Of a stretch of DNA of 64,000 nucleotides, positions 50,868 to 59,172 are shown one piece after another. A program made the position numbers and the translations under genes. Location: positions 124,001 through 188,000 of the forward strand of contig NZ_JAGZSD010000004.1 in the NCBI RefSeq assembly GCF_018381315.1, given 5' to 3'. The notes under the pieces were generated by a model. It saw only the letters and a program-made list of their open reading frames with translations. It did not search any database and was not told the origin of the DNA. The stretch is from Anaerostipes sp. (lineage in GTDB: Bacteria > Bacillota > Clostridia > Lachnospirales > Lachnospiraceae). Position 1 is the first letter of the stretch. Each line of letters starts with the position of its first letter.

Positions 50868-51233
50868 TCATCCTGTGACAGCCTGTCCTGCAAAAACCGC
50901 CAGGACAGAAAATATCACACTCATTACAGCGTAGCATATGCCTTCTCTCCATTTTCCCTCAGAGACAAGCGTTCCTGTTTCAAGGGCAAATGTAGAAAAG
51001 GTAGTAAAGCCTCCGCAGAGTCCCGTTTTTAAAAATAAGATCAGATTAGGATTCCCTGCCGGAACCCTACCTGTCCATCCGGCAATCATGCCGATTGCAA
51101 AACCGCCCAGCACATTGATGCCTAAAGTAACTGCCGGGAATCTAAACTGGGCCGATATAGGAATCAGTCCCAGAAGATAACGGAAAACCGCACCGAAGAA
51201 ACCTCCCAGTCCTACAAATATACACTGGGCCAT
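50868..51233 (-). CDS. crcB: fluoride channel CrcB/Fluc
   Basis: 121 residues, four helices. GLGGFFGAVFRYLLG, TLGINVLGGFAIG with the conserved Asn, and GLCGGFTTFSTFALE with the TM3 break and Phe-box. It exports fluoride as a dual-topology dimer; many clostridia have two copies, but only one is here. It is followed downstream by the DUF6512-like gene; no fluoride riboswitch is evident. Confidence 0.95.
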   Translation of the reverse strand: MAQCIFVGLGGFFGAVFRYLLGLIPISAQFRFPAVTLGINVLGGFAIGMIAGWTGRVPAGNPNLILFLKTGLCGGFTTFSTFALETGTLVSEGKWREGICYAVMSVIFSVLAVFAGQAVTG

Positions 51234-51236
51234 AGA

Positions 51237-51794
51237 TTATTCACCTCTGCACTCTTGGGTTGTCATCAGTTCACCGGTTTCTGTGTTCATCACGTATCCA
51301 AAAATCTTAATATCCTCAGGGATCAGCGGATGTGTTCTCAAAAGTTCTACAGTCTCATCCACTGAATCAGAAACACAGTCAAATCCTGCCAGCCAGGAAT
51401 CAAAATCAATACCGCAGTGCCGGATAAAATTAATCTTGTCCTCTTCTATTCCCCGGTCAATCATGTGCCGGATCATTCCCTCGCTGTTCATATGGCCCAC
51501 ACCACAGTCGGTATGCCCGATAACCACAATCTCTTCTATCCCCAGCTCATAAACTGCAATCAAAAGGCTCCTTACCACACTTCCGAATAAATGGCTTGTG
51601 ACTCCTCCCGCATTTTTGATAATCTTTACATCCCCGTTCTTTAACCCAAGCGCAGCCGGGAGCAGTTCTGTAAGTCTGGTATCCATACAGGTTAATATAG
51701 CAATCTTCTTATCCGGATATTTGCTTGTCTTGTACTGTTCATACATTTTATTTTTTACAAACACCTTGTTATACTCGAGAATATCTTCAATCAT
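51237..51794 (-). CDS. beta-class carbonic anhydrase
   Basis: 185 residues. Zinc ligands Cys36 (CMDTRL), His94 and Cys97 (HTDCGV), and the Asp38/Arg40 dyad are present. Interconverts CO2 and bicarbonate in the cytoplasm. It is in a tight run with ybaK (4 bp upstream) and crcB (3 bp downstream). Confidence 0.93.
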   Translation of the reverse strand: MIEDILEYNKVFVKNKMYEQYKTSKYPDKKIAILTCMDTRLTELLPAALGLKNGDVKIIKNAGGVTSHLFGSVVRSLLIAVYELGIEEIVVIGHTDCGVGHMNSEGMIRHMIDRGIEEDKINFIRHCGIDFDSWLAGFDCVSDSVDETVELLRTHPLIPEDIKIFGYVMNTETGELMTTQECRGE

Positions 51795-51798
51795 GTCC

Positions 51799-52290
51799 TT
51801 ACCCTTTCTGTTTCTTTACCAAATCGGCAGTAGTTCCCCTGCAGGCTCTTAAATAATCCTCAGGTTTCAGTTCTGCCTGAATACCACGTTTTCCGCCGCT
51901 GACAATCAATGTTTCCAAATTTCTGACACTCTCATGCACCACGGTTTGATACTGCTTTTTCATCCCTATGGCTGTGCAGCCTCCTCTTATGTACCCTGTA
52001 ACACTATTGATATCCTTCACATGAATCATCTGCACTGACTTTTCGCCTACAGATCTGGCCGCTTTTTTCAAATCCAGCTCTTGGTCAATCGGAATGACAA
52101 ACACAAAATAATCTTTGCTCTTTCCTTCCGTGACCAGTGTCTTGAATACTTTCTCATGAGGCTGGCCGAGCATATCTGCAATAGCTGTGCCGTCAGTGAA
52201 CTCTTTGCATTCATAACGATGAATCTCAAAGGGGATCTTCTCACGTTCCAGGATTCTCATTGCATTTGTCTTTGGCTCTTTTTTTGCCAT
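51799..52290 (-). CDS. ybaK: YbaK/EbsC family aminoacyl-tRNA deacylase
   Basis: 163 residues. Family marks: TNAMRILEREKIPFEIHRYE, VFKTLVTEGKSKDYFVFVIP with the conserved Lys, and GYIRGGCTAIGMKK. It removes mischarged Cys from tRNA(Pro). First gene of the ybaK-carbonic anhydrase-crcB run. Confidence 0.92.
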   Translation of the reverse strand: MAKKEPKTNAMRILEREKIPFEIHRYECKEFTDGTAIADMLGQPHEKVFKTLVTEGKSKDYFVFVIPIDQELDLKKAARSVGEKSVQMIHVKDINSVTGYIRGGCTAIGMKKQYQTVVHESVRNLETLIVSGGKRGIQAELKPEDYLRACRGTTADLVKKQKG

Positions 52291-52421
52291 CTATCTTCCT
52301 CCCAACATCCAAAGAATGTATGTTGTTGTATATTATAGCACATTTTTTTGCCAGGACAATAGGACGTATCCTGCACAGAGTGCTTTTTATTGTACAGGGG
52401 ATTCTGAACAAATTTTCATGC

Positions 52422-52457
52422 AAAAAAAACGTCCCGTATTGTCTGCGGGACGTTTTA
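52422..52457 (-). terminator. terminator of the rubredoxin gene
   Basis: AAAACGTCCCG, 9-nt loop, CGGGACGTTTT then TTTT on the minus strand. Perfect 11-bp stem. Confidence 0.92.
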
Positions 52458-52473
52458 CATCTTGCAATAAATA

Positions 52474-52632
52474 TTAAGCTTCTACAAATACGTCTTTTCC
52501 TAGTCCGCAGATCGGGCATACCCAATCTTCCGGAAGATCTTCAAAAGCAGTTCCCGGTGCAATCCCCTGGCTTGGATCTCCTTCTTCAGGATCGTATTCA
52601 TAACCACATGGTTCACAAAGATATTTTTTCAT
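52474..52632 (-). CDS. rubredoxin
   Basis: 52 residues with the two CxxC pairs that bind one iron: YLCEPCGYEYDP and VCPICGLGK, and the usual GTAFEDLPEDWVCP. Small cytosolic electron carrier, often feeding peroxide and superoxide reductases in anaerobes. Divergent from the Crp/FNR regulator gene, 132 bp away, which may control it. Confidence 0.97.
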   Translation of the reverse strand: MKKYLCEPCGYEYDPEEGDPSQGIAPGTAFEDLPEDWVCPICGLGKDVFVEA

Positions 52633-52764
52633 TTTTCTTACCTCCATATATACAATTTAATTATATTATCTTTCATCTGTGACGTTAGTATACCACTCGT
52701 TCTGCAATTTTTTCTGTTGCTTTTGCAACATTTTTATGTAATATTTAAAAAAAGGAGGTTTTTT

Positions 52765-53409
52765 ATGCTCTACAAGGACAATCCGCTGTTTACAGATATA
52801 ACATCCAAAGACTGTCTGAAAATGCTGTCATGCTTTCACTCAGAAGAAAAACTATTTTCTTCCGGTGAAACAATTTATCATTTTTCATCGCAGAAACCAG
52901 TCATTGGTATTCTGCTGGACGGTGCAGCCTCTGTGCTCAGATATGAATTCAACGGAAGCCGGACCATATTAGAAAAGCTGGAACCCAACAGTGTCTTCGG
53001 TGAAATTCTGGCATTTCATTCCGAAGAATATGAAGCGATTCACCTTCAGTGTGACACCGCCTGTAAAGTGCTGATCATTGATTATGATTCCCTTATGAAG
53101 CCCTGTACGAATGCATGTGCCTGCCATACAAAGCTGATCCAGAATGTCACCTGGCTCATCTCCAAAAAGACCATGAGCTTAAGCCAGCGGGTGGAGGTGC
53201 TGAGCAAACGGTCCATCCGGGAAAAGCTGTACTGTTACTTCATGCAGGAATCCCTGCGCCAGAAGTCCAATCCGCTGCGTATTCCATTTACCATGTCGGA
53301 TCTGGCTGATTACCTGTCAGTGGACCGGAGTGCCATGATGCGGGAACTGAAAAAAATGAAAGAAGACGGCATCCTCTCTTCCGAAAAAAGAATGATCCGT
53401 CTTCTCTGA
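52765..53409 (+). CDS. Crp/FNR family transcriptional regulator
   Basis: 214 residues from ATG 52765 after AAGGAGG. N-terminal cyclic-nucleotide-fold domain (about 20-125, GILLDGAASVLRYEFNGS, EPNSVFGEI), dimer helix, and C-terminal winged helix (MSDLADYLSVDRSAMMRELKK). Cys residues in CDTACKV and CTNACACH lie near the domain border; whether they bind a cluster is unknown. Divergent to rubredoxin, fitting an oxygen or redox response. Confidence 0.9.
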   Translation: MLYKDNPLFTDITSKDCLKMLSCFHSEEKLFSSGETIYHFSSQKPVIGILLDGAASVLRYEFNGSRTILEKLEPNSVFGEILAFHSEEYEAIHLQCDTACKVLIIDYDSLMKPCTNACACHTKLIQNVTWLISKKTMSLSQRVEVLSKRSIREKLYCYFMQESLRQKSNPLRIPFTMSDLADYLSVDRSAMMRELKKMKEDGILSSEKRMIRLL

Positions 53410-53426
53410 AGCTCTGCCGGCTGCTG

Positions 53427-53930
53427 TTATACTTCCAGCGCTGTTTCATAAGCTTTTTTTGTTTTTTCGTCAAAGCAGATGAATTCGATGCAGTCAAATT
53501 CCGGGCTTTCCGCACAAAAATCCTTTACTGCTGCAATGGCAATCGGTGCAGCTTTGGAAAGCGGGAACCGGAACAATCCTGTGCTGATGGACGGAAATGT
53601 CACATGCCTGCACCTATGCTCTGATGCCAGCTTAAGACAGCTTTTATAACAGTCAGCCAGCAGTTCTTCTTCACAGTCATCGCCGCCCCGCCAGACCGGT
53701 CCCGGTGTATGAATCACATACTCGGCCGGCAGACGATATGCCTTTGTGATTTTGGCGTCTCCCGTATCGCAGCCTCCCAAAGTCCGGCATTCTGCCATGA
53801 GCTCAGGGCCTGCCGCCTCATGGATGGCGCCGTCTACTCCGCCTCCTCCCAGGAGCGTAGGGTTGGCGGCATTGACAATAGCGTCTGCCGGAACCTTCGT
53901 AATATCGCCAAGAGTTATCTTTATCTCCAT
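53427..53930 (-). CDS. macro domain protein (O-acetyl-ADP-ribose deacetylase-like)
   Basis: 167 residues, a single macro domain. It starts EIKITLGDITKVPADAIVNA and continues ANPTLLGGGGVDGAIHEAAG, then FPSISTGLFRFP. The GGGGVDGAIH loop is that of MacroD/YmdB enzymes that remove ADP-ribose or its acetyl ester. The neighbouring NudF at 39.5 kb would handle free ADP-ribose. The upstream 53945 gene is 14 bp away. Confidence 0.93.
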   Translation of the reverse strand: MEIKITLGDITKVPADAIVNAANPTLLGGGGVDGAIHEAAGPELMAECRTLGGCDTGDAKITKAYRLPAEYVIHTPGPVWRGGDDCEEELLADCYKSCLKLASEHRCRHVTFPSISTGLFRFPLSKAAPIAIAAVKDFCAESPEFDCIEFICFDEKTKKAYETALEV

Positions 53931-53944
53931 GATCCTATTCCTTT

Positions 53945-54331
53945 CTAGCGGGCAGACAAGCCATAGAGCACAGCTACATAGCAGGCAAAATCACCAATCC
54001 GTTTTCTCTGGTCCCCCAGCTGTTTTCTCCAGGAGACATCCAGACCTCTCTGCTCCATCATACCGCTCAGCAAATTCAGCGTATGTATGACGTTGTCATG
54101 CTTTCTGGTCCTTCCGTCGTTGTCCCGCTGTCCTTTTTCGATCTGTTTCCAATTTGCCCGCAAATCCGCATAGACTGTCATTGCTCGCAGCGCAAGCTCC
54201 CAAAATTCTTCAAACTCTTCATCGTCCTCCGGGGAGTTTGTGAGGATAGCCTCGTATATCTCCATCGCTTCCTCAAAAGGAAGGGGATTGGGCTGTGCCA
54301 GATAGTTTTCATACTTTACATCTTTGTTCAT
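53945..54331 (-). CDS. hypothetical helical protein
   Basis: 128 residues from ATG 54331 with AAAGGAG ahead. All-helical, soluble, acidic at the centre (NSPEDDEEFEEFWELALRAM), with RKHDNVIHTLNLLSGMM and a C-terminal GDFACYVAVLYGL. I do not recognise a family with confidence. It lies in a minus-strand run with the macro domain gene and may act with it. Confidence 0.7.
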   Translation of the reverse strand: MNKDVKYENYLAQPNPLPFEEAMEIYEAILTNSPEDDEEFEEFWELALRAMTVYADLRANWKQIEKGQRDNDGRTRKHDNVIHTLNLLSGMMEQRGLDVSWRKQLGDQRKRIGDFACYVAVLYGLSAR

Positions 54332-54451
54332 AAACAAGCTCCTTTCTCCGCATAACTGCTGGTTTTACCGCCTGTTTTCCGGAAATCCTGTATTCATCTT
54401 CCACCGTTATATTACTAGTTTAACTTGATTTCAGGTCTTTGTAAATGAATT

Positions 54452-55933
54452 TCAAACCATATTTTCAGCCGCTCTAAGCCGCTCTAATATTCCTTCCTGC
54501 CTCTCATCAAACAGCAGGCCTTTGTTATATTTATAATAGGGATCACAGCCATTTTCCTGAATAAAGCGGACGCTGTAAAAGTTTATATTCAATTCTGTAA
54601 TAAATACAACCATTTCCTGTCCGTCTCCAAACGCTTTCTCCATAAAAACAAATACATTGAGAAGGGCTTCCGAGATTTTCTCCACCAGTTTGTCCCTGTT
54701 TTCTGTCTCTGCTTTAAACCAGGTTCTCACCGCCTTTTGTTCATCCTCAGGCTTTTCCCTTTTCAGGCTCTCAGCATAAGATTCCAGCTTATCTATGGCC
54801 TGTCTCCATATACGCTCTTTATCCTTGGCAAGCTGATCTGCCTTTTTCTTCTCCCGGAAAGCTTCTCTTGCTTTCAAAAGTGTGCCCTCCATTGACTGCT
54901 CCTCCATATAATCCTTCAGCCAGGAAAACAGTTCTCCCACATAGGCATCTGTTTCTGCGTACTCCACAAACAGCTCATTTAATTTTCCGTTTAGGAGATG
55001 CACAATGCTGAGCCGCTCATCAAAAGGAGCAAACTTTAATTTTTCCAGCATATCATCTGTAAAGGAACCCTTAAGTATCTCATCAATTTTATAATCCTTC
55101 CTGTATTTCCGATAAAGCTCCAGGTAATTTGCAAACTCCTTTGCTATCCCCATATGCCGGATGTACTGGAAGACTACATCCCTGTCTGCGGTCTTTCCGA
55201 GATTTTCATAGGCCTTGATAAACTCGGATAAGTCCTCCCAGCCCCTGGCCGTGACAAACGCTTTTCCATCCACGGTAGTCTCCATTTTATAAAAATGGTT
55301 CTGCCGGATTTCTAGATAAGCCATGACAGCCGGATGTATTCCTGCCTTGTACGCATATTCTTTCCAGACATCATAGCTTGCTTCCACATCAATCATTTTA
55401 ATCCGGTCCAGGGTTACCACGTCAAATTCACGGACAGATTTATTATATTCCGGCGGATTGCCTGCCCCAACGATGATCCACCCTTCCGGAACTTTCTGGT
55501 TTCCAAAAGTTTTGCACTGCAGAAACTGCAGCATTGTGGGAGCCAGCGTCTCAGACACACAATTGATCTCATCAATAAACAGAATCCCCTCAGACAGACC
55601 TGTCTGCTCCATTTTCTCATATACAGATGCAATAATCTCGCTCATCGTATATTCTGTTACAGAATAAGAAACGCCGCCGTAATCCTTTTCTTTGATAAAC
55701 GGAAGCCCCACAGCACTCTGCCTTGTATGATGGGTGATTGTGTAAGCAACCAAACCTATCCCGCACTCTCTTGCAATCTGTTCCATAATCTGTGTCTTTC
55801 CGATTCCCGGAGGCCCCATCAGAAGGATCGGCCGCTGTCTCAGTGCCGGTATCTGATATTCTCCGAATCTGTCTTTTGCCAAATACGCTTCCACAGAGTC
55901 TTTAATCTCCTGTTTCGCACGTTTAATGTCCAT
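54452..55933 (-). CDS. MoxR-type AAA+ ATPase
   Basis: 493 residues from ATG 55933 after GAAGGAG. Walker A GPPGIGKT at 40-47, Walker B LFIDEINCV with Asp121 and Glu122, sensor GAGNPPEYN. Long helical C-terminal part. MoxR ATPases act as chaperones with a VWA-domain partner, here the overlapping gene upstream. Confidence 0.9.
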   Translation of the reverse strand: MDIKRAKQEIKDSVEAYLAKDRFGEYQIPALRQRPILLMGPPGIGKTQIMEQIARECGIGLVAYTITHHTRQSAVGLPFIKEKDYGGVSYSVTEYTMSEIIASVYEKMEQTGLSEGILFIDEINCVSETLAPTMLQFLQCKTFGNQKVPEGWIIVGAGNPPEYNKSVREFDVVTLDRIKMIDVEASYDVWKEYAYKAGIHPAVMAYLEIRQNHFYKMETTVDGKAFVTARGWEDLSEFIKAYENLGKTADRDVVFQYIRHMGIAKEFANYLELYRKYRKDYKIDEILKGSFTDDMLEKLKFAPFDERLSIVHLLNGKLNELFVEYAETDAYVGELFSWLKDYMEEQSMEGTLLKAREAFREKKKADQLAKDKERIWRQAIDKLESYAESLKREKPEDEQKAVRTWFKAETENRDKLVEKISEALLNVFVFMEKAFGDGQEMVVFITELNINFYSVRFIQENGCDPYYKYNKGLLFDERQEGILERLRAAENMV

Positions 55934-57242
55934 AATCTTCTCCTTCAAACTCGTCTTCACAAACAATTAATTTCATCGCCCAGGCAGGAACCTGGGCATC
56001 CTCATATTCTTCTTTCATAAATATAAAAGCGGTCTCAAACGGAGGCTTTTTCTTAGGATAAATCCCCTGTCCGTCTGTAAAATACAAAACCCCTTTTAAA
56101 CTGTAAAACTCTCCTTCTTCTATAAGTCTGCAGATATATTCAAAAGCAGGACGGAAGTCTGTGCCCCCTTCCCCTTTCAGCTCCAGATGTTCCATATACT
56201 CTTTCAGTTCTTTTTTGTCCCGGACCTTTTTGTCTTCCTGGACTTTTTCATCACACTGGATGATATGAATATTGACTTTCTTAAGAAAGGTTTCCTCTTC
56301 CTTTAATATTCCATATGTCTCTTCCAAAAATTTTTTTACCAGGTCTCCGGAGCAGGACATGGAGGTATCTATAACAATGGCAAATTCCTCTACTTTTTTA
56401 ACTTCTTTCCACTCCTGGGGCTCCACCAGAGGCATGTTGCCATACATCCGCAGACCATAAGTATAGAACACATAATCAAAGGAATCCTCATCCACACCGA
56501 TTTCCTCTTTAAGCACAGCAAATTTTTTTAAAAATTCCCGGTAATCATACCTCTCTCTGTTCTCAATCTGCATCTGTTTCACCATATCTCCGGCATCCGC
56601 AGACATTTCCTGTGAAAAAGTTTCCATATCCAGTTCCATTTTTTCGCTGATATCCTGCCACTGATTCTGGATCTCCTGCTGCGTTTCAGGCTGATCCTTT
56701 GCAGGCCAAAAACAATGACTGTCCATGATGAATTCATTTCCGATCCGGTTCCGTTCTTCTTTGGTCAGATTCCACTCTTTGATCTTTTTATAGATCCCTT
56801 CTGCTGTCAGCACTTTCAGTTCTTTCCCAAGCCTTGCATAGATCTCTTTCCGCAATGCAGTGCCGTAAAGTGACACCGCCCCTGTACTCCACTGGTCAAT
56901 CACTGACTCTGCCGCGATATCACAGCAGATATCCCACAGCTCTTTCTCCCGGTTTTTCTGTCCGGTAACATGATGGAACAGACAGTGCAGAACCAGATGC
57001 AGATACATCCTGTTTACCAGCCTGCGGTCTTTTTGAAACAGTGCTGCAAGATATCCGGGATGATAATAAATACCTCTGCCGTCTGTAGCCATTCTTTCTG
57101 CATCCGGATGACATATATAGACAAAGCTGCTCAGGGCCAGATCCATAAATCTCATATGAAGATAAAGCTCATCTCTGGATGCCATGAGAATCTGCTTTCC
57201 TGCCTCAGTCAGAATCTGTTCTTTCTTTAATTCTTCCTGCAT
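55923..57242 (-). CDS. DUF2201-type metallopeptidase-like/VWA-domain protein
   Basis: 439 residues. N-terminal half with HLVLHCLFHHVTG (His86 and His90, metallopeptidase-like helix) as in DUF2201. C-terminal VWA-like domain with MIDAS start VIDTSMSCSG (Asp292). GGTDFRPAFEYI supplies the second metal-binding part. Its 3' end overlaps the MoxR start by 11 bp, so the two are made together. Confidence 0.88.
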   Translation of the reverse strand: MQEELKKEQILTEAGKQILMASRDELYLHMRFMDLALSSFVYICHPDAERMATDGRGIYYHPGYLAALFQKDRRLVNRMYLHLVLHCLFHHVTGQKNREKELWDICCDIAAESVIDQWSTGAVSLYGTALRKEIYARLGKELKVLTAEGIYKKIKEWNLTKEERNRIGNEFIMDSHCFWPAKDQPETQQEIQNQWQDISEKMELDMETFSQEMSADAGDMVKQMQIENRERYDYREFLKKFAVLKEEIGVDEDSFDYVFYTYGLRMYGNMPLVEPQEWKEVKKVEEFAIVIDTSMSCSGDLVKKFLEETYGILKEEETFLKKVNIHIIQCDEKVQEDKKVRDKKELKEYMEHLELKGEGGTDFRPAFEYICRLIEEGEFYSLKGVLYFTDGQGIYPKKKPPFETAFIFMKEEYEDAQVPAWAMKLIVCEDEFEGEDYGH

Positions 57243-57253
57243 ATTTCTCCTAA

Positions 57254-58225
57254 CTATAATTCAAATATTTTTTTCCTTGGAGGAAACAGACGGTGCTTTT
57301 CATTCATCAAATAGCTCATACATTCACCGTCCTGCTGTCCGGCTGCTTGTTCTATCGAAGCCTCCATCGCCGGCTCACTCCAAAGACTTTTCTCTGTCAT
57401 AAACCGCAGTGCCTCCAAGTCGTGTTTTTTTACAAATCCCACGGCAGTCTCCTGTGCATGTTCCTTGATATATGCCGTATACTCGCCGTTTGACCGGCTG
57501 CCAAGCCCGTATGGATACCGGAGTCTGCTGACTGCAATTTCGGATACAAGCTCCGGCCTTTCTTCTACCACAGCCGTTGAAAACAGCTGGTCATATGCCT
57601 GGTAATCCACTTCCCGTCCCATAAAGCATTGGCGGTATTTATAGCCGGACCCATTAAAATACTTTTCAATGATCCTGGCCGGTGTATTTTCAACCGCTTC
57701 TTCATAAAATTCAGGAAAGATCAGTTTAGCAGTCTCCTCAGAACCATCCTCCATCCGGTAATGCAGAGCGGCAGACATCTCATACCGCACCTCCCCGACA
57801 ATCTCTTTCAGACATGAACTCTTTCCATGCTCACCAAAAATTTCTACATGGCCAAGTTTACATCCGTTAAATACGCCGGTTCCGGTTCCTTTCAGCGCAT
57901 CTGAAAATATCAGCGTCTTAAGACGGCTGCATCCATAAAATGCATACTTTCCTAATTCCTCCATCTGATTTGGAAGCCGGACACTTTCTATCCTGTTTCC
58001 GCAGAGAAGTCCTTTTTTACAGGCAAATGAGGTGCCGTTATCTGTTTCATATATTTGTACATCTTCCTCTTCCTTTTTCTTCCACTCAGAAAATGCATAA
58101 TCTCCCAAAACTTTAAAAGGCTGTCCGTCCACATGATCCGGAAGTGCCACGGAAGCATCATTTCCATAACAGCGGACAAGCTTCAGTCCCTTTTTCTCTT
58201 TCTGGTAATAAATGGTCAGTCCCAT
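57254..58225 (-). CDS. LRR (BspA-type) domain protein, cytosolic
   Basis: 323 residues, no signal peptide. N-terminal leucine-rich-repeat pattern of the LRR_5 kind: ASVALPDHVDGQPFKVLGDY, SVRLPNQMEELGKYAFYGCS, LKTLIFSDALKGTGTGVFNG. A C-terminal helical half follows. First gene of a three-gene operon with VWA (11 bp) and MoxR. It may give the chaperone pair its target specificity; this is inference from context. Confidence 0.8.
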   Translation of the reverse strand: MGLTIYYQKEKKGLKLVRCYGNDASVALPDHVDGQPFKVLGDYAFSEWKKKEEEDVQIYETDNGTSFACKKGLLCGNRIESVRLPNQMEELGKYAFYGCSRLKTLIFSDALKGTGTGVFNGCKLGHVEIFGEHGKSSCLKEIVGEVRYEMSAALHYRMEDGSEETAKLIFPEFYEEAVENTPARIIEKYFNGSGYKYRQCFMGREVDYQAYDQLFSTAVVEERPELVSEIAVSRLRYPYGLGSRSNGEYTAYIKEHAQETAVGFVKKHDLEALRFMTEKSLWSEPAMEASIEQAAGQQDGECMSYLMNEKHRLFPPRKKIFEL

Positions 58226-58339
58226 TTCGAGTCCTATCCTTTCCGTTAGTTACTACTAATAATTACAGTCCTATTATACTACATTGGAAAAAAAAGAAAA
58301 CAACCTTATTCTGGTGAAAATAAAATAGACAGCCAATTC

Positions 58340-58372
58340 TCATTCTGAATCAGCTGCCTGTGTTTCAATTTT
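58340..58372 (-). terminator. probable terminator of the XRE gene
   Basis: Minus strand ACAGGCAGCTGATTC, 7-nt loop, GAATTGGCTGT then CTATTTTATTTT. Imperfect stem but good T-rich tail. Confidence 0.6.
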
Positions 58373-58385
58373 ATTTTCTTATAGA

Positions 58386-58961
58386 TCAACTCAGCAAAAA
58401 CATCAGACCTGCGCAAACCGCCAATGTTATCAGTCCCGCACAGACCATTAATGCCGCCTTCTGATACGGCCGCTTCCCGGACTCCCGGTACTTTTGGATT
58501 TCATCCAAGTGCTTTCCTTCCATAAAGGCCGTTATTTCTTTATAAGTTTGAATGTCGTGAACTTTTTTCTGTTTTTCAATACGCCAAGCATAATACATTG
58601 AAATTCCAAACAATACCGCATAAATTGCAACCCCAATATAATCCAAATAAAGAAACAACGGAACTGCTGATACAATTAACACAAAAAGCAGCAGAGAATA
58701 CACAATGCTGTCCCGGTTGAATTTTTTAATATCCTCCATTTTAATTTGTTCTTTCATCTCCTCCAAATCTCCTTTCACTAAAGTATCAAGAGAAATGTCA
58801 AACACAGAACTAAGAAGCAGCAAACTATGTATATCCGGATAATTTTTATCATTTTCCCAGTTAGAAATAGTCTGTCTTGTGACAAAGATCTTCTCTGCCA
58901 ATTCATCTTGAGACAGCTTTGCCTCAAGTCTGTACTTTTTTATCTGCTTACTGAAATGCAT
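58386..58961 (-). CDS. XRE-family regulator with membrane C-terminus
   Basis: 191 residues. HTH_3 domain at 6-62 (QIKKYRLEAKLSQDELAEKI, VTRQTISNWENDKNYPD). Three membrane helices in the C-terminal part (about 85-105, 107-125, 165-190). Such membrane-bound XRE proteins are common in Firmicutes and may sense the envelope. No other gene is in the unit. Promoter and a 17-bp inverted repeat upstream suggest autoregulation. Confidence 0.9.
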   Translation of the reverse strand: MHFSKQIKKYRLEAKLSQDELAEKIFVTRQTISNWENDKNYPDIHSLLLLSSVFDISLDTLVKGDLEEMKEQIKMEDIKKFNRDSIVYSLLLFVLIVSAVPLFLYLDYIGVAIYAVLFGISMYYAWRIEKQKKVHDIQTYKEITAFMEGKHLDEIQKYRESGKRPYQKAALMVCAGLITLAVCAGLMFLLS

Positions 58962-58985
58962 TTTGTCATACCTCCTGTCTGCATT

Positions 58986-59015
58986 GTATTATCAGTGACT
59001 TGGATTTTCTATCAA
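58986..59015 (-). promoter_or_regulatory. promoter of the XRE gene
   Basis: Minus strand: -35 TTGATA (59015-59010), 18-bp spacer, -10 TAATAC (58991-58986), 25 bp upstream of the ATG. Confidence 0.65.
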
Positions 59016-59058
59016 AAGTGTTTTACATGGCTGATTTTCGTCATGTAAAACACTTTTG
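59013..59058. promoter_or_regulatory. 17-bp perfect inverted repeat overlapping the XRE promoter
   Basis: Arms CAAAAGTGTTTTACATG and CATGTAAAACACTTTTG with a 12-nt spacer. It touches the -35 box, so it is a candidate operator pair for the XRE protein. It directly abuts REP-like locus 3. Confidence 0.7.
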
Positions 59059-59059
59059 T

Positions 59060-59127
59060 CATACCTTATCGTGCGGAGCACGCCAGCCCGAAGGGCATAA
59101 AATACGGGATGCCCTGTGGGTATGAGT
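59060..59127. repeat. REP-like two-hairpin repeat, locus 3 (one unit)
   Basis: ATACCTTATCGTGCGGAGCA, then CGCCAGCCCGAAGGGCATAA and AATACGGGATGCCCTGTGGG; same orientation as locus 1. Confidence 0.8.
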
Positions 59128-59172
59128 TTTTCTCCACTGTCTCCAGTCGGCTCTGGAAAGGCCACACTCATT

